Of a stretch of 10,053 nucleotides of DNA, positions 1 to 9,000 are shown piece by piece. Source of the stretch: an uncultured Clostridia bacterium (GTDB taxonomy: Bacteria; Bacillota; Clostridia; Christensenellales; CAG-917). The stretch's first letter is position 1. Each line of letters begins with the position of its first letter. The stretch covers positions 1 through 10,053 of the forward strand of contig CAMWIB010000029.1 in the NCBI GenBank assembly GCA_947174215.1, read 5' to 3'. Under the pieces are notes generated by a model that was given only the letters and a program-made list of their open reading frames with translations, did no database searches and had not been told where the DNA came from. Both the position numbers and the translations under genes were made by a program.

Positions 1-3000
1 GTATACGATTATCCTCGGCTTCTCGTCCGTCGGTAACGCGAATATCAACTACGTGTTCGGTAACGAAACGGTCAACCAGACTTATACGCTTGAAATTACG
101 CCTAAGCAGATTGACGTTCCGACCATTCTGACTTCGGACGGCATGAACGACGGCGGAACGATTGACGGTTCTAAGAAGGTTGTCGTCTATACGTCGGATA
201 ACACAGGTAGAACGCTCGTCGTACTTGGCTACAATCCTGCCGATATGTCCGTAAATTGGAACGGTACGAAGAACAACACGGAAATGGACGAGCAAGACAG
301 ATTGCTCCTCAAGCTTACCGCGCAGAATGCAGGTACGTACACCGCAAGATTCAACGTTACAAACAACTATTGCTGGAAGTCCACGGGCGCTATCGACAGA
401 GCAGAAAAGACGTTGCAGCTGCAAATCACCTCAAAGGGTGTTGCAATGCCTACCGTGAACATCATCAATACGGCAAACTGGATTTCTACGGTTGATACGA
501 CGAGTATCAGAAAGGATATAACCTTCTCGTACAACGGCACCGGTCAGGGCTTTGAAATTGTCTATGCTAAGGACGTTGAAATCGGCGTCACAATCGAAGG
601 CGGCGTTACGGAAACGAAGGTTGCCGATAAGACAAACACCTATCAGTACACCGTTCTCAATGCAAGAAGAGGTAATCCGTACTATGTACGTTTCCACATT
701 GCAAACGGCAACTTCAAGTGGGCTGATGGTCTTACGGATACGTACAGATACGTTTATATCCTTATGAACTCCATGACCGTCAAGGTCCCGACAATCGTCA
801 CGAATACCGACGACCCGTATGCGGACTCCACGGCAAGCTGGACGAATAACTATAAATATATCGAATACAACACTGCACAGCGCTACTTCGGTATCAGCGG
901 ATATGACGGAACCCTTATGGGTTACTCAAAGTCCTCTACGCTCAGCCTGTATACGCCTCCCGCGCCTACCGAGCCTGAGGAGGGTGAAGAGGGCGACGAG
1001 GAAAGCGGAAGCTCCGGCAGCGGTTCAGGCACCAGCGCGGCGGCAAACCTGTTGTCCTTCTATGCGGTCAACGCTGCTACGTACTCTGTCACCTTCACGC
1101 TTGCAAATACGTCCAACTATATCTGGGAAACGGGTAACGTTGACGGACAGTCCGTTTACTTCGTCATAACCAAGAAGCGTGTTGAAGTTCCTGCAATCGA
1201 AGGTAGCACTGGAACGTTCGGCAAATGGCTCAGAAAGTCCGTCGTGTTCAACGGCGAAAACCAGAACATGGTTCTCACTCCGTGGAATACCAACGAAGTT
1301 GAATACTTCGAGAAGCACGGCTCTCTTGCACAGGATGCGACCAACCCGAATACCTTCTATGCGAAGAACTACCTCAACAACGACGGTTATTGGGTACGTA
1401 TAAGACTTAAAAACTACTCTAACTACGAGTGGTCGGATAAGGGTGAAGATTATAGATACTACTATCTGCTCATAACTCCGCAACCCGTTGCATATCCGTC
1501 AATAGTCGAGGACGATGACAAGGCTACGGCAACGTACGACCATAGCGTCAGCGGCACGAACTACGGCGTAAAGACTACGACCTACACGGGTGTAAACCTC
1601 TCTATCAGAGTCAACATCAGCTACGGTAAGGCTAAGGTCGTTGCGTTCACCGGCGGTATGAACTTGAAGGATAACTCCATGTGGGAGGATACCAACGAGC
1701 TTACCTATCAGGCGACGAACGTCGGTACTTACACGATTACGTTCGGTCTTGAAAACGCCAACTATATGTGGGCGGACAGCCTCGTCTACGACAACAGAAA
1801 GACGGTTCAGTTCGTGATAAGAAAGATTAAGATTTCACGTCCTACCATCGCTACGGACGAGTACGGCGACGGCGGCGTTATCGCGGGCAATACCAAGACT
1901 GTCGGTTACAGCGCGGCGGCGCAGTATATGAACGTCAATGCCGACTTCAACAACGTAAATCTTACGACGTACAACAGCCCGAGTAAGTCTACGGACGAAG
2001 ATTGGAAGAAGGAGAACCTGCTCAAAGTCTGGGCTACGGACGTCAATACCTATACGCTCAGATTCAGCTTGAAGAACACAAGCAATATGGAGTGGGATAA
2101 CCAGACCACAGGCAATATTGACATCATATTCATAATCGAAGTCAAGAAGATGGCGATTCCGCAGATTGTCGGACACGGTTCGAATACGACCATGACTACG
2201 ACCTTCGACGCGGATAATAAGGGTAATCCTATCACCCAGTATATGTACCTCAACAACATAACCGATGACGATATCATCATCGTTAAGGGTACGGCAAATA
2301 CGAGTGAGAAGCTTCAATACTTGTACGACGCGGAAAACAAGCAATACGTTTGCTCCGCATCACTCGTTTCCAACTACTGGATTACACTCGGTTTGAAGAA
2401 CGCCAACTACTGCTGGACGGACGGCACGAAGAACGACAGAGCGTACTACTTCAACATTACGCGTAAGCCTATCGACCTGCCGAAGTTCTATCACGTGACC
2501 ACGGGCGTTGACGACGAGGGCGAGCCTGTTGAATATCTCTCGCAGGTAGCGGGCGGCTACGCTCAGATGAGCTACGACGGCGAGATGAAGAACTTCCGCC
2601 TGACGGGCGTTCTCAACGGCATCGTCAACCTCTCGCACAACTCCATTGAAGTTTCCAACGGTACTTACAGTAACTACAACGGAAACCTCACCGGTACGTA
2701 CGATTCCGATAAGAACGAGTACAACTACAAGGTATCGCAGGTTTACCTCGAATACCGCGGTTATACTATCGACTACGTCATCACGATGAGCCTTGACGCG
2801 TCCAAGAGAAACAACTACGTTTGGAACGACGGCGCAAGCAGCCAGAACGATAAGACGTACAAGATTAGAATCAACCGTAAGCAGATTGAGTTGCCGAGAA
2901 TTGAGGACAACCCGACGAGCAATATGTACACGAGAGAGTTTGCATTCGACGACCAAGCTCACAGCATGACGTTGAGCGGCGTTGACCAGAAGTATATGAC

Positions 3001-6000
3001 GGCAACGTCCACGAACGGCACGCTCTTCAAGCTCACGTATCAGACGGGCAACAAGCTCCTCTGCGAAGCTGAAAAGGACGTCAGAAGCAACCAACTCTAC
3101 TTCACGCTTATCGACCAGAAGAACACGACCTGGACTGTAAGCTCCAACTGGGACATTAACAACAAGAACTACTACCTCAACATCGTAACGGCATACATCG
3201 TAATTCCGTCAGTTATCGGTAATACAACCGTTAAGTATACGGGTGCTGACTATACGATTCAGATGCGCGACGTTCTTGGTCCGGAGTATATGACGTATAC
3301 CCGCAGCAACGAGAGAGATATGACGACGTCCTACGACGCGACGAATAAGATTCTCACGATTAAGGTTGCGAGAACTGCGGCAATCGGCAACTACTCGCTG
3401 ACGTTCAAGCTCAACAATTACACCAATATGAGATGGGCGAACGTGTCGTACAACAACTACGATAAGAGCGTTGGCTTCACGTTGCAGAAGGCTCAGGTAG
3501 CATATCCTCAGATTGTCGGCAACAGCACGAGCCTTAAAAAGTCTGTGACGTACTCCGGCAAGGTCGAAACCATTGAGCTTACCAACTACGAGCGCGACCT
3601 TGCGTCAGACGGTCAGCCGCTCTGGATGTATACTCAGGGTATCTCAACGCTCAAATTCGACAACCCGAACGGCACGTGGAATGAAGACAACGAAACCATG
3701 GACTTCAAGGCGTCCAACGTCGGTACGTACACAATCAGAGTCTACACGAACGCATACTGCACGTTCACGGACGGCTCTACCTATAAGGACTACACGCTCG
3801 AAATTTCAAAGGCAGTATATGACGCGCCTTCCTTCGTGGACGACGGCATAGGTGTAACTGCCGCGGGCGTAAAGACGTTGACGTACAACTTCCAAAGACA
3901 GGAAGTTACGCTCACCAACGTAGTAAACAAACAGGATGACCCCAACGCGACTATTTACTGGCGTGATATCACGGGATACTCGAACGGTACCGACAACGAG
4001 CATAGACTCTCAATCAAGTGGAATGCCGATGCCAAGACCGCAACGATTGGCGCAAGATACATCGGTACGTACTACATCAGATTCGAGATAACCACGAAGA
4101 TGTACACCAACGCGAAGTGGTCTACGACGACTGCACAGTACATCGATTACAGAATAGTCGTAAACAGAGCAGTGCTTGCTATCCCGACTGTCGTAAGAGC
4201 AGACCTCGCGGCAAACGAAACGGTAAGCGGCAACTACAAGTATTCTACGTACAACGGTAGCTTCATCCTTGCCAAGTACAACAACGTAGACGACACCTAT
4301 ATCCAGTGGACGGATACGACGAATTACAGCGGCAGAGAAGACGCGGCTAAGGCTCAGTTCGAGTACGACAGAGCAACTAAGACCCTCACCTTGAAGGCTA
4401 AGTATGCTTGGACGTATTCCTTCCAGATTTCCTTGAAGGACTACACGAACAGTAACTGGTCAGGCTACGGCGCGTACGACTATCGCTGGACGTACGGTAT
4501 GGTTATCAACAAGTTCGTACATCCGTATCCGACGGTTCAATCGGGTTGCCCGACGTCCGTTGTATACACTGGTAAAGACGTTGAGTTCGTACTCAAAGAC
4601 GTCGTACAGGGTACAGACCAGTACGAGGTTGCAGTAATCGAAGGCACCGGCAAGATGACCGAGGTCGATTGGTCGGATGGCGTCCTCACCCTTAGCGCGA
4701 AGGAAGTCGGTAGGTATCGCGTCACCGTGAAACTTATTGACAGCAACAACGCAAGCTGGTCGAGATATGCCTCGCTCACGTTCGACTTCGTAATAAGCAG
4801 AAAGGCACTGTCCGCAGAGCTTACGTTCTCCTCACCGAATACCGAGGTCAACGACCTGCTCCGTGAGGGTGCGACAAGCTGGCCGTCCGGTATGCCTGTC
4901 TTCCTCAATGCGAACATAACCGGTCTTAACAACGTTGAGGGCGAAAAGGTTGGTATCAACGCATACTGGTACAATGCGAACACGACGTCTGTTACGACGA
5001 AGCTCGAAGAGTCCGGTACAAGACGTTACGCTTTGCCGACAACGCTCACGAAGGGTACGTACTACGCGGTTATCACTCACGCCGACGCGCTTGATAACTA
5101 CACGCTCGGCACGTACAGAATCAAGTTCGTCATAAGCGCTGACCCCGCGGGCTTCACTGAGAACGACCTGCAATGGCAGTACAAGATTGACGACGGCAAC
5201 AATACAACAATCACCGGCGCGCACAGCACGGCAAACAGCGCGTTCGAAGTAGACTATACGGGTGGAGCGTACGCATTCTCAATCACGCTCAATGAAGCGG
5301 AACTCAAAAAGCTCAACGTCAGACTCGTATCCTACGAGGGCGACACGGTTGCAACCAACTACTCGGCTGTTGCATACTGCGTGACTGTTACGCTCGCCGC
5401 GTACGACTCGTCTTACTACTTCCCCAAGACGTCGTACAAGTTCTACTACAAGATAAACAAGGCGAAGTTCAACCTCTCCGGCGTAAGCTGGGATTACAAG
5501 GACCCGTTCACCTATGACGGCGAAGAAAAGAACGTCGAAATTCTCGGCACTTCGTTGCCCGCGGGACTGAGCGTTGCAAATTACAGCGGCAGCAGAGATA
5601 TGGTTGACGCTTCCGAAGGCAAGGCAAGAGGTTATATCACCGGCGTTTCGTTCACGGTTGCAAATGCAAACTACATCACGCCTTTGCAGTCCGACCCGAC
5701 GACGTACACGGGTACGTTCCCATGGACGTTGGAGTGGAACATCAACAAGGCTGGCATCGACGTACAGTGGAAGCCGGTAGTCAAGGTTGACGAAAACGAT
5801 ATGATATTCAATATCCCCGTACTCGTAGAGGGTAGCGAAAAGGTTTCCTACACCTTCGAGAGATGGATTGAGGACGCTTCCGATAAGGAGAATGGCGGAT
5901 ATTGGAGAAAGGTCGAAAAGGTAACCTATTCACAGACGGAGGTCACCTACCGCGTAACCCCGACTCTTACGGACGGTTCTTTCGGTACGACCGATTATAG

Positions 6001-9000
6001 GTCTAACTACAAGCTCGTTCCGTTCCAAGACGAGGGTACGGTTTCTCACGAGTTCACCGTCGGCGGCGACCAGATACCTGTTATGTTCCAGGTTCTCATC
6101 AACGGCAAGAGCGGTAAGCAATTCCCGTACACGGGTAGCCCGTACGTTGCAACTGCAACAGTTGACCAAGACGAGGACGGCAGAATCAGCATCATCGCAG
6201 GCTCGATGAAGATAACCTACAAGAGAAAGTCTGACGGCACGATACTCGACTCCGCACCTACTGCGGTTGGCAAGTATGACGTTACCATCACCTTGAAGTA
6301 CAACGTATCGAATTCGGGCGGCACTGCTCAGATTGAAAGCAAGGTCGAGGACGATTTCGAGATTGTAAAGGGTACGCTCGATACTTCAATGCTCGTCTGG
6401 ACGATGAACCACACCTCAGGTAAGTACACGTACGACGCTTCGCAGGGCAAGTGGGTTGACATCTACGGCGCAGAGAAGAGCAAGTTCGTCTACAACGGCG
6501 ACAAGTATACCTTGACTCTTGAAGGTCAGGATAAGCTTGGTACATTCCTCGCAGTCGAAGGCCTTACCGGTACGGAAGAAACAAAGTATGGTAAGTACGA
6601 AGCGAAGTTCGCATGGAAGTACGATACGGCAAGCTGGAATGCTCCGACGATGCCGAATATCCTCAAATGGAGCATCGAGATTGCGGAAATCAATATGAGT
6701 ACCGCATCTTGGACCTACGACGAGGCGTTCACGTACGAACTCGCAAACGGAACTGCTGTAATGCGTACGGTCGAGTTGCAAAACCTCCCGTCGGAGCTTG
6801 CTACGATGATTAGCAACAACGCTGCATCTATCAAGTACACCGGCAACACGGGTTCTGCGGCAGGTACGTACACCGCTAAGGCGATAATCACAATAAACGA
6901 TAAGAACTACAAGGTCGTATATCCCGACACGCTCAGCGATACGCTCAACTGGACGATATCTCAGCGCAAGCTGGCTATCCCCGAGGCGAACGGCAAGTGG
7001 GACGTGTTCGACGGTAACGCTCACGACATCTTGGTTGAGGCTTGTAGCGCTGACTCCGACTGGGCTGACTTCTACGATGTAACTATCAGATACTCGAAGG
7101 ACGGCAAGACGTATATGAACTATACGGGCTACAACAGCGTTAAGACAGATGCCTTCCATGCGTACTACTACGAGCTTACGCTCAAAATTAAGGATACAAT
7201 CAACTCATCCACCGTTAAGAACGCGGTTTGGGATAATGAAACGTCTGGCAATCAGGTCGTCAAGTTCAACGTTGAAAAGCTCGTCGCTACTGTAATAGGT
7301 TGGGACGGCAACTACGAGAATACGACGGTCATGACCGACTACGATGATATCGTCCTGCCCAACATGATTGAGTACGTCTTTACAGGTGAAGACGGCACTG
7401 TATACGCCAAGGATAAGGCTGGTGAGCTTGGCGGCGGAATCAAGATTACGGTTACACCCGCTGTTGTGTCGGCTTACACTGACGACGTTGATATCGCGTA
7501 CGTTGACGACAATGTCAAGCAGTATGAGTACACGACCAAGTATGAAGGCATCGAATGGCTCTCATATCCGAAGTTCGAATCAACTTCTGCGGCATATACC
7601 GGCAGTCAGATTGAATTCGTAATCACTGACTGGGATTATTACAGTAAGTATCTTGAAACAACCACCGGTGAAACGGTTGACGTCGAGGGCAACAAGCATA
7701 CTGTAAACAGTGCGCTCTTTAAGCAGACGGAAGCAGGCACGTATCTTGTCTTCCTCAAGATAAAGGATACTGCAAACGCTTCATGGAATACCATAGACGG
7801 CTCGCTTGATAGAACTACGGTCATCGAACTCGCGTTCACCATCACGGCTAAGACGATTGAAGTCCCGACTATAAAGAACATCGACTTCACGGGTACCGTC
7901 ATCAATGTAAATAATTTGATTGACGCGGATATCCTTAAATTTGTAAAGCTCGAGGGTTCTACAAGCGCGACCAACGAGGGTACGTATTCCTTCAAGGCAA
8001 TCCTCAATAACACAAAGAGCTGTGTATGGAATGACGGAACGACCGAAGAAAAGACTATCTCTTGGACAATCAACCAGAAGATACTCTCCACTCCCGATGC
8101 GGGCGGCTGGACGGTCTTCGACGGCAACGTACACGACCTCATTGAGGCTTGCGGATATGGCGAAGGTTGGGAGAACTTCTTCACTGTCACAGTTCAGTAT
8201 TCGAAGGACGGAGAGGAATTCGAGGTATTCGCCGGCTACGAGTCAGGCAAGGCGTACTCCGCGTACGTACCCGGCTTGTACAAGATGACGTTTGCAATCA
8301 AGTCCGGTCTTAACGGCTCCAAGACGAACGTCATATGGAGTAACGACGAAACCGCAAATCAAGAAACGACTGTCACAGTTTCCAACCTCGTTGTAACGGT
8401 CAACGGCTGGAACGAGAAGAAGGAACAATCAACCGTCAACCTCACAAACGGCGGAACTGCATCCACGAGATTCTTCGAGTACGTCATCAAGGACGAACTC
8501 GGCGAGGTTTACTCGGCAAGCGACGTTCTGACGGCAGGCGTCGGCAAGCTCTTCTCAATCGAGCTTAGCGTCAAGGATTCCGACGCATTCAAGGATGCAA
8601 GCGGTAACTACTATATCGAAATCCTCTACACGGATGAGAAGTACCAGAAGCTGTACTTCACAACCGAGAAGATACTCATTGAAAAGCCTGAGTTGAAGTT
8701 CACAACTAAGGAATTCAACAGAAACGAGCAGACCTTCGAGATTAACGATTGGGCGACGCTCAGCAAGTATCTCTCTATGGACCAACCGTTGTCTTACTTG
8801 AAACAGACGAATGCAGGCACGTACAGCATTACGTTCTCGTTCAAGGCGAACTCGGTCGCTGTATGGTCGGATGGCACTTCCGATTCCTACACGCTCTCGT
8901 TCACGATTACTGAAAAGGAGATTGAGAAGCCGATTCTTGCAAATGCAGGCTACACGGGTTCTGAAATCGATATCCTTGCTCAGTATCTCTTGGCAAACGG

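Larger units (their letters stand above)
119..4810 (+). repeat. Zone I: tandem array of 14 Pro-linked MBG-like repeat units
   Basis: Fourteen consecutive units of about 94-138 residues each begin at a Pro (PTI, PTV, PAI, PSI, PQI, PKF, PRI, PSV or PSF). The working consensus is: P-x-[IV], a spacer, [VT]-x-Y-[TSN]-G, a strand with Leu, an often Tyr/Met-containing variable loop, A-x-x-[VI]-G-T-Y-[TS]-[IV]-x-F-x-L-x-N, N-Y-x-W-x-D-G, a spacer, Y-x-F-x-I-x-[RK]-x-x-[IV]. Unit starts are 119, 449, 788, 1190, 1496, 1841, 2159, 2480, 2894, 3206, 3506, 3827, 4184 and 4529. The units are strongly diverged, so this is an old duplication array rather than a recent one. The pattern is closest to MBG/YDG-type surface modules; the exact Pfam family needs a profile search. 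Confidence 0.85.

Noticed and set aside
2008..2013. AAGGAG resembling a ribosome-binding site
   Set aside because: It is the Lys-Lys-Glu codons of unit 6 and has no suitable start codon followed by a supported frame.
1835..2344. Reverse-strand open frame of 169 residues
   Set aside because: Mirror phase of units 6 and 7, ending on the TCA at 1835.
2360..3094. Reverse-strand open frame of 244 residues
   Set aside because: It mirrors the main frame codon for codon and ends at a Ser TCA codon; its protein is Val/Arg-rich with no recognisable domain. It is an artefact of missing TTA and CTA codons.
3573..3851. Forward open frame of 92 residues in another phase
   Set aside because: It is Arg/Ser/Thr-rich, as expected from reading ACG/TCG/CGT-rich sequence out of frame, and lies wholly within units 11 and 12.
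119..4810. Possible CRISPR array or recent tandem DNA repeats because of regular spacing
   Set aside because: The repeats are at protein level, about 300-400 bp long and strongly diverged in DNA; there are no short identical repeats with unique spacers.
119..4810. Enzyme domain such as a glycosidase or protease within the array
   Set aside because: No catalytic motif was seen; the conserved residues are structural (Gly, Tyr, Trp, Pro, Asn) and recur at the same place in each unit.
5885..5894. AAGGAG followed closely by ATG
   Set aside because: The spacing is too short for translation initiation, the ATG is out of the main frame, and no supported gene follows.
6416..7159. Reverse-strand open frame of 247 residues
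   Set aside because: Same phase and cause as 2360-3094, ending on the TCA at 6416. The opposite strand has clear repeat motifs in units 20 and 21 and module A1.
7639..8190. Reverse-strand open frame of 183 residues in another phase
   Set aside because: It overlaps modules C1, D1 and A2, which show clear conserved motifs on the + strand. The reverse product is Ser/Val-rich with no family signature.
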